Positions 1-9,000 of a stretch of DNA of 64,000 nt are shown piece by piece (positions within the stretch are counted from its first letter, which is position 1; each line of letters opens with the position of its first letter). Both the position numbers and the translations under genes were made by a program. A model generated the notes under the pieces. It was not told the origin of the DNA. It ran no database searches and saw only the letters and a program-made list of their open reading frames with translations. Source of the stretch: Flavitalea plasmicola (GTDB lineage: Bacteria > Bacteroidota > Bacteroidia > Chitinophagales > Chitinophagaceae). Location of the stretch: positions 62,001-126,000 of the forward strand of contig NZ_JAUOTO010000012.1 of NCBI RefSeq assembly GCF_030546645.1, in the 5' to 3' direction.

Positions 1-52
1 AAATGTCCGATTCATGGTTTGTAGTTTATCATTACTTATTTGAAATATCAGG

Positions 53-1456
53 TCAGAATTTGTAAGCTGCCGTCACTCTTTCCAGCTCGGCAGCCCGGTT
101 CAACACAGTCAGGCATGCCAGGGAATACCGGAGCTCCGCGCTCGTCATCTGCGTGCGCGCGTCGATCAGCTCGATCTGGATGGCGTTGCCCTCCTTGAAC
201 CGGCGTTCCGCCAGCCGGTAAGTTTCGCGGGTGCTCGCGACCTCATCCATCAGGGATTGCAGCGCTTCCACCGCCGAAGAATAATCGTTGGCGCTTGTCT
301 GTACCTGCAGCGTCAGCTGCTGCGTCAGCTGCCTGTACTGATCTCCCACCGCCCTGACATCGATCTCCGACTGACGCACCTTATACTTATTATCATTTGC
401 TTTAAAAAGGGGCCACACCAGCTGCAGGCCTGCCATCTGGTAGAACTGATCGCTGTTGAAGCGGAAGCCAAAACCCTGGAACCCCACATCATAAAAAGCA
501 TTGAGCTTGGGAACGAGATAATTGCGGGTATACCGGAGGTTGGAGGCCAGTATCCGCTGCATGCTGCCCAGCTTGGCCAGCTCTTCCCGGCCTGCAGGCA
601 CACCGGGAGAAAGACGGAGTACGGCGGCATCCGCGACAGTCGGTGGCAGGCCTCCGCGCGCGATGGCCCCGGTGGTGTCCGTCTTCAATGAGAACAACGC
701 TTCATCCGTCTGTACGTCCGCATCCAGCGGCCTGTTGAGTAAAAAATTAAAGTAAGCCCTCGCATTGCGGATCTTATTCTTTGCCTCGATGAGCGAAGAT
801 TCCACCTGGCTCACCTGCGCCTGCGCACGGAGAACGATCTCTTTCGTGGCCATCCTGTTCTCCACGAATTTCTCGCTCACCCTCCGGTTCTCTTTCACCA
901 GCCCCAGTGCATTGGTATAGATCTCCACTGCCTTGCCCGCCTGTAGATATTGGTAGTAACCCTGGCGGATCTGCTGCACCAGCTCCCGCCGGTAAACATC
1001 CAGGTCGGCCCGCCGGGCATTGATCATCTCGCCGCTGACTTCCCGGTTATGCCGGAGGTCCGTATTGATCAATGGCAGGGTCACCTCCACTTTCGTATCA
1101 TGGTAATCGTTAGGCAGGAACTGGATGGTCTGGTTACCCACCTGCGGGAACTTATTGGAGGCAGTGAGCTGGTTAAGCGTGGAATAAACGCCATTCAGCA
1201 GATCGCCCACGGGTATGTCCTGACTACGGCCGCCATGCGCCAGTGTGTATTGGGAGCTAAAGCCGGCCTGGGGATAAAAAAGGGATTGCGCTCTTTTCAG
1301 ATCGATCAGTGCCTTTTGCAGATCGTAGCCCTGCTGGCGCAGCACCAGGTTGCTGTCCAGCCCATAGCGGATATATCCTTCCAGCACTTTATCCTGTGCG
1401 GTAACGCCAAGGGCCAACAGCAACCCAAAGCAGAGTGAAATTAATTTTGGTACCAT
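53..1456 (-). CDS. TolC-family outer membrane efflux protein
   Basis: A 467-residue protein with an N-terminal signal peptide (hydrophobic residues about 5-20, ending near TAQ). The rest is long amphipathic helix with many Gln, Glu and Arg residues, typical of the duplicated coiled-coil barrel of TolC/OprM proteins. Such proteins form the outer-membrane exit duct of RND or ABC efflux pumps. The gene lies downstream of a TetR regulator on the same strand, and both share a TTAACGnTGT motif upstream, so co-regulation is likely. The inner-membrane pump and periplasmic adaptor are not in the window and would be expected beyond position 1. The start at 1456 is ATG directly before the signal peptide. 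The family is clear; the substrate is unknown. Confidence 0.9.
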   Translation of the reverse strand: MVPKLISLCFGLLLALGVTAQDKVLEGYIRYGLDSNLVLRQQGYDLQKALIDLKRAQSLFYPQAGFSSQYTLAHGGRSQDIPVGDLLNGVYSTLNQLTASNKFPQVGNQTIQFLPNDYHDTKVEVTLPLINTDLRHNREVSGEMINARRADLDVYRRELVQQIRQGYYQYLQAGKAVEIYTNALGLVKENRRVSEKFVENRMATKEIVLRAQAQVSQVESSLIEAKNKIRNARAYFNFLLNRPLDADVQTDEALFSLKTDTTGAIARGGLPPTVADAAVLRLSPGVPAGREELAKLGSMQRILASNLRYTRNYLVPKLNAFYDVGFQGFGFRFNSDQFYQMAGLQLVWPLFKANDNKYKVRQSEIDVRAVGDQYRQLTQQLTLQVQTSANDYSSAVEALQSLMDEVASTRETYRLAERRFKEGNAIQIELIDARTQMTSAELRYSLACLTVLNRAAELERVTAAYKF

Positions 1457-1481
1457 GTTTAATTTATTGGTGTCGTGAATT

Positions 1482-1501
1482 TTATTAACGATGTTAAGTA
1501 A
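1482..1501. promoter_or_regulatory. Candidate TetR operator upstream of the efflux gene
   Basis: TTATTAACGATGTTAAGTAA contains the perfect inverted repeat TTAAC-GAT-GTTAA (1485-1497), 26-45 bp upstream of the TolC-family start codon. A closely matching sequence, TTAACGCTGTAA, lies in the tetR promoter at 2213-2224. Binding by the neighbouring TetR protein is an inference. Confidence 0.5.
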
Positions 1502-1549
1502 TAGGGTGAAAAAAATGCCCTCAAGGGCACACAGGGCAAATACAGGATA

Positions 1550-2185
1550 CTATAAAGCAGCCTTGCCTGAAATATCCAGCGACTTCACCAGCCAGTCGAC
1601 GGATTGCATGATCACAGGCAGGATCTGCCCCTTCTCTGGCACCAGCTTTTCCAGTCGTTCCCGCGTTGCCAGGGACACCAGTCCATGCACCATGCTCCAG
1701 ATAGAAAGACTAAGCACAATCGGATCCGTTTGAGCGATATACCCTTTCTCCATGGCTTCTATCAATGTATCCCTCAGCCGGGTAAGCGCCGCGTCCCCGT
1801 TCTTCCAATCACATCCCATCTCCGTCAGCTTTTTCATCGGCTCCCGCTGGATGAACATCAGGTCATAGTATTCAGGGTTCTCCATGCCAAACCGGATATA
1901 GTTCTCTCCCATTTTACGGAGACGCAATAAAGGGTTCTGGATATCATCCAGTTCCTTGTTCATCTCCAGCATCTTCTGAAAGCCGATCTCATGCAGATTG
2001 AAAAAGATCTCGTCTTTATCTTTGAAATAAAGGTAGATGGTGGTGGGGCTGTATTCGATGATGTCCGCTATACGGCGAATGGACACATTATTGAATCCCT
2101 CTTCTACAAACAGCTGCATCGAGGCCTCCAGGATCATTTTACGGATCTCCAGTTTCTGCTTCTCTTTTCTCTCTGCGATTCCCAT
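1550..2185 (-). CDS. TetR/AcrR family transcriptional regulator
   Basis: A 211-residue protein with a canonical TetR helix-turn-helix at about residues 14-58. Recognisable parts are LFVEEGFNNVSIRRIAD, then SPTTIYLYFKDKDEI, the recognition helix with its conserved Tyr-x-Tyr-Phe-x-x-Lys-x-x-Leu-like pattern. The C-terminal part is the helical ligand-binding and dimerisation domain. It lies 93 bp upstream of the TolC-family gene on the same strand, the common arrangement for a repressor of a drug-efflux operon. Its own promoter carries a candidate operator between the two promoter boxes, which predicts autorepression. The ligand is unknown. The ATG start at 2185 fits the family's short N-terminal arm. 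Confidence 0.92.
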   Translation of the reverse strand: MGIAERKEKQKLEIRKMILEASMQLFVEEGFNNVSIRRIADIIEYSPTTIYLYFKDKDEIFFNLHEIGFQKMLEMNKELDDIQNPLLRLRKMGENYIRFGMENPEYYDLMFIQREPMKKLTEMGCDWKNGDAALTRLRDTLIEAMEKGYIAQTDPIVLSLSIWSMVHGLVSLATRERLEKLVPEKGQILPVIMQSVDWLVKSLDISGKAAL

Positions 2186-2203
2186 ATTAAATTATTAACA
2201 GCA

Positions 2204-2234
2204 CAAATTTACTTAACGCTGTAAATAATCCAAA
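2204..2234 (-). promoter_or_regulatory. tetR promoter with embedded operator
   Basis: On the minus strand there is TTTG (complement of 2231-2234), 19 bp, then TAAATTTG (complement of 2204-2211). This is an exact match to the Bacteroidota promoter pattern TTTG-N19-TAnnTTTG. The spacer holds TTAACGCTGTAA (2213-2224), which matches the palindrome upstream of the TolC-family gene. A repressor bound there would block RNA polymerase. Confidence 0.65.
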
Positions 2235-2259
2235 TTTTTAGGCTCTTTTTTTTAAAATA

Positions 2260-2676
2260 CTACTGCCGGCTGAAATGCGCCTTGTAGGTGGGTTTTTCCC
2301 AGCCAATGGTTAATAGATTGGCATTCAAAGCGTAGATCATCAGCGTATCGCTGAAGGCGCTGCCAATAAGGATGAGTTGATGACCTTTAACAGCATAATT
2401 GCTCCAGGTAGTCACACCCTGGTAAGAATAATAGACGGTATCGCCTTTCTTAAACTCCAGGGTCTCACCGACATCGGCCGCAAAGCTGGCGTCATAAATT
2501 GTCACGGGAGGAGCGCTCTTCCCGGTGGCGCTGGTGTCGTATGTGCTGTTCTGGTATTGCCATCGGCCCACAAGGGCGTCGGGCGTCAACCCTTTGTCCT
2601 TGCTGCAGCCCCAAAAAATTCCGGCGGCTGGAATGACAAGCAACAGGGCGCATATCCATTTCAACGGACGGTTCAT
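2260..2676 (-). CDS. Small lipoprotein, lipocalin-like, function unknown
   Basis: A 138-residue protein with a lipoprotein signal peptide. A basic start and hydrophobic core are followed by the lipobox IFWGC, with Cys24 as the predicted lipidated residue. After it comes LVGRWQYQNS, the W-containing opening typical of lipocalin-like Bacteroidota lipoproteins, and the remainder looks like beta strands. Its ATG overlaps the stop codon of the upstream lipoprotein gene by 4 bp (2673-2676), so the two are translationally coupled. No function can be assigned. Confidence 0.75.
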   Translation of the reverse strand: MNRPLKWICALLLVIPAAGIFWGCSKDKGLTPDALVGRWQYQNSTYDTSATGKSAPPVTIYDASFAADVGETLEFKKGDTVYYSYQGVTTWSNYAVKGHQLILIGSAFSDTLMIYALNANLLTIGWEKPTYKAHFSRQ

Positions 2677-3845
2677 CTGACAGGGTTTTTAAGTTGATCA
2701 AATACAGCAGTATCCCGGTGATATACACCGGTCGGGGTCGTGGCAAAAACGTATTTACCGCACCGGGTGATGGACGTGACAAGATTGCCTTGCAGTCCGT
2801 CATTATTGAGCTCGCTGAAGACCAGGTTGCGTTGATTGAGGGCTACTTTCCATATTTGCATATCCAGGGTAGTGGCCGTGGCATAAAGGTCATTGCCGAT
2901 GTTGCGGAAGGTGAGGATGCCGACGGAATTGTTGAATTCATTGTACAGCTGCCAGCTTTCACCCTGGTCCAACGAATAGAAAAAGACACCGAACCCTTTT
3001 ACGAACAGGATATTCCCATAAGTGAACATATTGTTGATGAATAATCCCTGGGAATAAGGCGCCGGCGTGTACCCAAAGGCTTTAATATCCCCCGTCGTGT
3101 CAATCCGGAAGAACTGATTCTCATAAAATACAAAGAACTTATCGAAGAAGGTGGCACACAGATAGGCGCTGCCGCTAAAGCCCAGGGTGCCCGGCGCCGG
3201 GTGAAGAAACAAATGCTTTATGCCGAAAGTATCGCCGAAGCTCGTAGGAGAAAGGGCTTTCGCCGAATCGAAAGTCAGCAGATCGAAGCGGACCGTGCTC
3301 CTGTCATGGGCATCCTCTACGGGGGTCAGCAGGTAGTGGCTCCTGATGACGGGGAAGTCGGAGGTAGGCCATCGGTCCCATGCGGGTGTATGCGCAGTCT
3401 GGAACCTGGGATACGCGTCGTCTGAATAAACGGGTTTATAAGTGAGCACCGACAATGAATTATACCCGGCCACATTGAACAGCTGCAGCAAGCTGTCCGT
3501 AGCGTACACGCAAAGGCGGCCATTGATAAAAGGAGGGCCGCTGGCAGGATGGTCCAGGGTTATGGCGGGGAAGGGCAGCTTGAAGAAATAATCGAAGCTT
3601 TGATGAGTCACAGGCAGGCTGACGACGCCTCCGTTGGTGGCTACCAGCAATGCAGTATCCCCTGCAGACACACTGTTCAATGCCGGCTCTCCATAAAAAT
3701 TGAAGTAAGTCACTGGCTGCCAGGCATGCCGGAATGTATCGATGATGGTGTGGGTAACTGTTTTTTTACAGGAGCTGGTGGATAGAAAAGAGGGCACTAT
3801 CGCCATCAACAGCAGCAACAGGACAGGGCATTTTTTCTTGCGCAT
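2673..3845 (-). CDS. Lipoprotein with beta-propeller-like repeats, function unknown
   Basis: A 390-residue protein with a signal peptide and a lipobox-like STSSC (Cys26). The mature part has repeated short beta-strand segments rich in Phe, Tyr, Gly and Asp. One of them, YSLDQGESWQLYNEF, resembles the Asp-box (S-x-D-x-G-x-x-W) of sialidase/BNR-type beta-propellers. That motif is seen directly; the propeller fold is inferred. The gene is coupled by a 4-bp overlap to the downstream small lipoprotein, so the pair probably forms a surface or periplasmic unit. No enzymatic residues can be recognised. Confidence 0.7.
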   Translation of the reverse strand: MRKKKCPVLLLLLMAIVPSFLSTSSCKKTVTHTIIDTFRHAWQPVTYFNFYGEPALNSVSAGDTALLVATNGGVVSLPVTHQSFDYFFKLPFPAITLDHPASGPPFINGRLCVYATDSLLQLFNVAGYNSLSVLTYKPVYSDDAYPRFQTAHTPAWDRWPTSDFPVIRSHYLLTPVEDAHDRSTVRFDLLTFDSAKALSPTSFGDTFGIKHLFLHPAPGTLGFSGSAYLCATFFDKFFVFYENQFFRIDTTGDIKAFGYTPAPYSQGLFINNMFTYGNILFVKGFGVFFYSLDQGESWQLYNEFNNSVGILTFRNIGNDLYATATTLDMQIWKVALNQRNLVFSELNNDGLQGNLVTSITRCGKYVFATTPTGVYHRDTAVFDQLKNPVR

Positions 3846-3928
3846 AAGGTTTGCGCCGGTTTACCGGCAGGCCCAAATATACCAAAAAACCCAGGTCTCC
3901 TGTCTACGGCAAGAAGGACAAAAATTTC

Positions 3929-3959
3929 ATTGCCTATAGTGGGATTTGTGGTAGGTTTG
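3929..3959 (+). promoter_or_regulatory. Putative dnaX promoter
   Basis: TAGGTTTG (3952-3959) matches the Bacteroidota -7 box, with ATTG (3929-3932) 19 bp upstream in place of TTTG. The predicted transcript would start about 10 nt before the ATG at 3977. A GGAG-like ribosome binding site lies at 3965-3968. Confidence 0.5.
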
Positions 3960-3976
3960 CCATAGGAGCTATACCC

Positions 3977-5845
3977 ATGGATAAATTTATTGTCTCGGCA
4001 AGAAAGTACAGGCCCCAGGATTTTTCTACGGTGGTGGGGCAGTCACATATCACGACTACCCTCAAGAACGCCATCAAAAACAATCAATTAGCACATGCTT
4101 TCCTGTTTTGCGGCCCCAGGGGAGTAGGAAAGACCACCTGTGCCCGTATTCTGGCGAAAACCATCAATTGCGAGAACCGTGACCAACATGGGGAAGCCTG
4201 CAATATTTGCCACTCCTGCGTCTCCTTCAACGAGGGCACTTCGCTCAGCATCCATGAGCTGGATGCCGCGAGCAACAACTCCGTGGATGATATCCGGACG
4301 CTGGTGGAACAGGTCCGGATCGCACCTCCCCAGTCCAGCAGGTACAAGGTCTATATCATCGATGAGGTGCATATGCTCAGCTCTTCGGCTTTCAATGCAT
4401 TCCTCAAGACCCTGGAAGAGCCGCCCCCCTACGCGATCTTTATCCTGGCGACCACCGAAAAGCACAAGATCCTTCCCACCATCCTCTCCAGGTGCCAGAT
4501 CTTCGATTTCAAGCGGATCACCACCATCGATACGGTGGAGCACCTGCAGGAAATATGCGATAAGGAAGAGATCAAAGCAGAAAAAGCAGCCTTGCAGGTG
4601 ATCGCCCAAAAGAGCGAAGGCTGTATGCGGGACGCGCTTAGCATACTGGATAAGATCGTCAGCTTTACCAATGGAGCGCTCAGCTACAGGAATACGCTGG
4701 AGCACCTGAATATCCTGGATGCGGATTATTATTTCAGGCTCCTCGAAGCCATGCAGCAGCAGCTGCTGTCAGACGCCCTGCTCATTTATGATGACATAAA
4801 CCGGAAAGGGTTTGAAGGGGACCTCGTGATCAACGGCCTGGCCGAATTCATCCGGAACCTCCTGGTCTGCAAGGACGAGAAAGTGGCCGCCCTGCTGGAA
4901 GTGGTAGAAAGCTTCAGGGACAGGTATATTGCCGCGGGCAGGGGAACCGATGCCGCCTGGCTCATCAGCGCATTGAACGTATTGAACGAGGCCGAGATCA
5001 ATTATAAGGCGGCGCGTAACAAGCGGCTGCACGTGGAGCTGGCACTGATCAAGCTGGCCTACCTGGGACAGGCCCTTCAGCTGACAGGGGAACCCGGGGG
5101 CGGCAAAAAAAAAGTCCTTGACACAGTAAGACCCGTGTCTTTCCGGAATATTCCGGCTATGGAGCCGGTGAATCCAAAGGCCACTGTCCGTATAAGCGCG
5201 CCAGCATCGAATGAAACAGCTGTTGCCGCCACGCAGGTCATGGCAAAAGCTTCAGAACAACCCGCTGCACCCCAACACCAGGAAGTCCTGACCGGGCCGG
5301 CCCAAGGGACACCTGCCAACGCTGCCACTTCGACAGCCTCACCCTCAAAAGGCGCCAGACTAATGGTCGACACTGCCGTAAAGACAGCCGGGAACGCCTC
5401 GCTGGGATCATTGTCAAAGATCAGGCAGCAATTTTCCTCCCGTCAGCAAAGCAATGGCTCGGAAGCCCGGCCGCTGGAGCCGGCCGCCCTGGCAAAAGCA
5501 TGGGCAGCCTACGCACAGCAGCTGCGCGAGAACAAGAACCCGGCCGTACAAAGCCTGGAGCTGGCCGAGCTAAGGATCATAGATGCCCAAAACTTCACCG
5601 CCGTCACCGCCAATAACCTCGAACAGCGGTTCATTGAAAGTGAAAAACGGACCTTATCGGAATTCCTGCAAAAAGAATTCGCCAACAGGGCCGTCTCTTT
5701 CACCGTGATCGTTGAGGAAAGGGCGGGTTCGGAGGAGCCCGTCGAAAGACCGATGAACACACGGGAACAATTCCAGCAAATAGTCGGGCAATACCCCCTG
5801 GTGAAAGAGCTGAAGGATCGTCTCAAACTGGAGCTCGACTATTGA
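3977..5845 (+). CDS. dnaX: DNA polymerase III subunit tau/gamma
   Basis: The clamp-loader ATPase of the replicative polymerase, 622 residues from the ATG at 3977. That start is preferred over an upstream in-frame ATG at 3851 because the family begins with the (F)xVSARKYRPQxF segment. Visible elements are Walker A GPRGVGKT, the zinc-binding cysteine cluster (C-x8-C-x2-C-x2-C), the Walker B-like IIDEVHML and the SRC arginine-finger region LSRCQ. Domains I-III end near residue 372. An Ala/Pro/Thr-rich linker and a tau-specific C-terminal domain follow. At the end of domain III an A9 run (5105-5113) is placed so that a slip in either direction ends translation within five codons, giving a gamma-like 381-383 residue product (see findings). 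Confidence 0.96.
   Translation: MDKFIVSARKYRPQDFSTVVGQSHITTTLKNAIKNNQLAHAFLFCGPRGVGKTTCARILAKTINCENRDQHGEACNICHSCVSFNEGTSLSIHELDAASNNSVDDIRTLVEQVRIAPPQSSRYKVYIIDEVHMLSSSAFNAFLKTLEEPPPYAIFILATTEKHKILPTILSRCQIFDFKRITTIDTVEHLQEICDKEEIKAEKAALQVIAQKSEGCMRDALSILDKIVSFTNGALSYRNTLEHLNILDADYYFRLLEAMQQQLLSDALLIYDDINRKGFEGDLVINGLAEFIRNLLVCKDEKVAALLEVVESFRDRYIAAGRGTDAAWLISALNVLNEAEINYKAARNKRLHVELALIKLAYLGQALQLTGEPGGGKKKVLDTVRPVSFRNIPAMEPVNPKATVRISAPASNETAVAATQVMAKASEQPAAPQHQEVLTGPAQGTPANAATSTASPSKGARLMVDTAVKTAGNASLGSLSKIRQQFSSRQQSNGSEARPLEPAALAKAWAAYAQQLRENKNPAVQSLELAELRIIDAQNFTAVTANNLEQRFIESEKRTLSEFLQKEFANRAVSFTVIVEERAGSEEPVERPMNTREQFQQIVGQYPLVKELKDRLKLELDY
5086..5156 (+). promoter_or_regulatory. Probable programmed frameshift/slippage signal in dnaX
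   Basis: Nine consecutive A (5105-5113) encode Lys377-379. A purine-rich AGGGGA (5086-5091) lies 13 nt upstream. A GACAC/GTGTC stem (5120-5124 with 5135-5139) starts 6 nt downstream, followed by the perfect palindrome CCGGAATATTCCGG (5143-5156). A -1 slip reaches TGA at 5119-5121 and a +1 slip reaches TAA at 5127-5129. This layout parallels the known gamma-producing sites of Escherichia coli (ribosomal) and Thermus thermophilus (transcriptional, A9). Confidence 0.6.
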
Positions 5846-5930
5846 TGGCGTGGTGCCATTTTATAAATCCCAGTTAAATAAAATATCAGATTTTTGATAT
5901 ATACCTGGTTGGCGGGAATTTTGCCAATAA

Positions 5931-6012
5931 GGACCAAAGGTCCGTCGTCCAAAGGACAGACATAAAACTTTTCCGGGAAAAGGGGTATTTTTTCGATAAA
6001 CCCTTTTTCCGG
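5931..6012 (+). promoter_or_regulatory. Structured leader upstream of the polysaccharide synthase fusion
   Basis: Three inverted repeats lie in tandem: GGACC-AAA-GGTCC (5931-5943), GTCC-AAA-GGAC (5947-5957), and a 12-bp stem pairing 5973-5984 with 6001-6012 (one G-U pair, 16-nt loop). The last ends 14 nt before the ATG at 6027. It has no following T-run, so it is not a typical intrinsic terminator. A post-transcriptional control role is inference. Confidence 0.45.
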
Positions 6013-6026
6013 ACATTTACTTATCT

Positions 6027-9000
6027 ATGACAGGCAATTCGACTCACTCCAAACGGCAGATATTTCAAACAAGTTCCCCCGGCCGTTGGCAACGGTGGAA
6101 ATGGGGAGGAAGGCTGATCGTTCTGCTCCTTCTGCTGGGTATTGTCATTTTTTCCATAGCCGTCAACAGGGGCTATACGCCCGACCTGCCCAGGATCAAG
6201 GAACAAAGCCAGCTGTACAAGAAAGTGCTGGATACGAACCGGCTCCTGAACAAAGACAATAACCTGCTCAAACAATACGGGGGGTTCCGCAAATACATCA
6301 ACGAAAAAGTACCTTACCGCTCAGGAGCTTTTCCCGGCCAGTCCAGGAGGGATTCCGACAAATCGTCCATCATACAGAACTTCCGGATAGACACCAGCTT
6401 CCGCTCGTTCACCAAATTCCCCACGGGCATACGGGCCGCTTTCTACGTAGACTGGGACGCCCAAAGCTTTTTATCCCTGCAGGAATATATTTCCAGGATC
6501 AACCTGGTAATACCCGAATGGATCTTCATAGACCCGACGGCGGACACGGTGTTCACGACCATTGACGACCGGGCCTGGAAGGTCATGAAGGCTTCGGGCG
6601 TGAAGATCATGCCCATCCTGTCCAATAACTTTAAGGAGGTCTTCCGGGGTGATGCCGTACACAGGATCATCAACGACCCGGTGAAAAAACAACGCCTGAT
6701 CAACGATGTGATCAAAATACTGGAGAAAAACGACTTCGTGGGCGTGAATGTCGATTTCGAAGAGCTGCAGGAGAAAAAGAACGAGCCCCTGGTGGAGTTC
6801 CAGCGCGACCTGTACAACCAGCTCCATGCCAGGCACTTACTGGTAACCCAGGACGTTATTCCCTTCAATGAGGACTACAACTTCAAAGAGCTGTCCAAAT
6901 ACAATGATTATGTTTTTTTGATGGCCTACGATCAGTATTCGGATAACACGGGTCCCGGTCCGGTGTCCCATCAGCGGTGGATCGAAGGGGCCGTGGACGA
7001 CGCCGTCAAAAAGATCCCCATGCAAAAGCTGATACTCTGCCTGGCGGCCTATGGTTATGACTGGAAAATGGGCAAAGAGGTCTCCGCCAGGACCGTCAGC
7101 TACCAGCAGGCGCTGTTTACGGCCAAGGACAACGAAGCCAAGATCGATTTTGACAATGACTCTTACAACCTTCATTACGAATACGAAGATGACGACAGCG
7201 TCCGGCACCAGGTGCAGTTCACGGATGCGGCAACCGTTTTCAACGCGCTGCGTTTTGCCACGGAATATGGCATCGCAGGCACCGCCGTCTGGAGATTGGG
7301 GGACGAGGATCCCCGGGTCTGGTATTTTTATGATAAAGACATGCAGAAGAATGCCCTGGGCCATTTCAACTTCTCCGAGTTCAGCAAGGTCGATGCCATG
7401 GCGAATGCCGACTTTGTGGACTATGAAGGTTCCGGGGAGATATTGGATATCATCGCTACGCCAACCAATGGCCGGATCACGCCGGAAGTCAACACCGGCG
7501 AGATGCTCATCAGCGAAGAATCCTACGACACCCTGCCTTCCCGCTTTGTCGCCCGGAAATACGGCACCAATGATTCCATGAAGCTGGTGCTGACCTTCGA
7601 TGACGGCCCGGACCCCAACTACACGCCAAAGATCCTGGATATACTCTCGAAATACCATGTCCCCGCCACTTTCTTCATCGTAGGGATCAACGCGGAAAAC
7701 AATATCCCTATCGTGAAGCGGATCTTCAAGGAAGGACATGAGATCGGCAATCATACGTTCACCCATCCGAACATCGCCAAGGTCAGCCAGCGAAGGGCCA
7801 TCCTGGAAATGGAGTCCACACGTCTGCTGATAGAATGTATAACAGGTCATTCCACTATCATGTTCAGGGCGCCCTACAATGCGGATTTCGAGCCTGAAAA
7901 ATGGGAAGAGTTGATCCCGGTAGCCATTGCCCGTACAAAAAACTACCTGGACATCGGAGAGTCCATCGATCCCCTGGACTGGGAACCCGGGACTCCGGCG
8001 GACAGTATATTTGACAGGATCGTCCAGCGGAAAAACGATATGACGGCCTCGGGCCTCAGCGGCAACATTATTCTGCTGCATGACGCGGGCGGTGATGACC
8101 GTAGCGCCACGGTAGAGGCGCTCCCCAGGATCATCGAATATTTCCAGGCAAGAAAATTCAAGTTCACCACGGTGGCCGACATATTGGGCAAAACAAAGGA
8201 AGAGATGATGCCGCCCGTACCAAAAAGCAGTGGTTATTTCCTGCTGCAGATCAATTATTACTTTGCCGAACTGGGTTATTGGAGCGGGCATATTCTCTTC
8301 TCTCTTTTCATCGTATTCATGATCCTGTCGGTAGGCAGGGTACTTCTCATGGCATTCATCGCCACCCGGGAATTCATTAAGGAAAAGAAAGATGCCATGA
8401 CGCCTTTCTGGTCACCCGATGGAAAGGATGCGCCCCTGGTGAGCGTTATCGTACCGGCCTATAACGAAGAAGTAAATGCCGTGAGCTCGGTGGAAAGCCT
8501 GCTCCTGGGAGACTATCCTAATTTCGAGATCATATTTATAGACGACGGCAGTAATGACAATACCTACGAGCGGGTGAACAATGCCTTTGCGGGCAACCCC
8601 AAGGTAAGGGTGCTGTATAAGCCCAATGGCGGCAAAGCGTCCGCCCTGAACTACGGCATTGCCCAATCCGCAGCCGATTATGTCATTTGCATCGATGCGG
8701 ACACAAAGCTTAAGAAGGATGCCGTTTCCCGCCTGATGGAGCATTTTGGCGAGCGCAGGGGCAGGAGCGTGAAGGAGCGCCGCCTCGTCACCGATGAAGG
8801 CATGACAGGGCTGGGCGTTGTGGGCGCCGTGGCAGGGAATGTGAAAGTAGGCAACGAGGTCAATCTGCTGACCCGGTGGCAATCCATCGAATACATCAGC
8901 AGCCAGAATTTCGATAGAAAAGCTTTCGCCTGGCTGAATGCCATTACAGTGGTGCCGGGCGCTATCGGGGCTTTCCGTAAAAAGGCCATCGAAGAGGCGG

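Noticed and set aside
1516-1529. TGCCCTCAAGGGCA as a terminator of tetR
   Set aside because: The stem is only 6 bp with a 2-nt loop and there is no T-run in the reading direction, so it is unlikely to terminate transcription.
6837-8291. 484-codon open frame antisense to the GH18/NodB/GT2 fusion
   Set aside because: It mirrors the codon bias of the sense gene, has no start context or family motif, and the sense strand has unambiguous domains.
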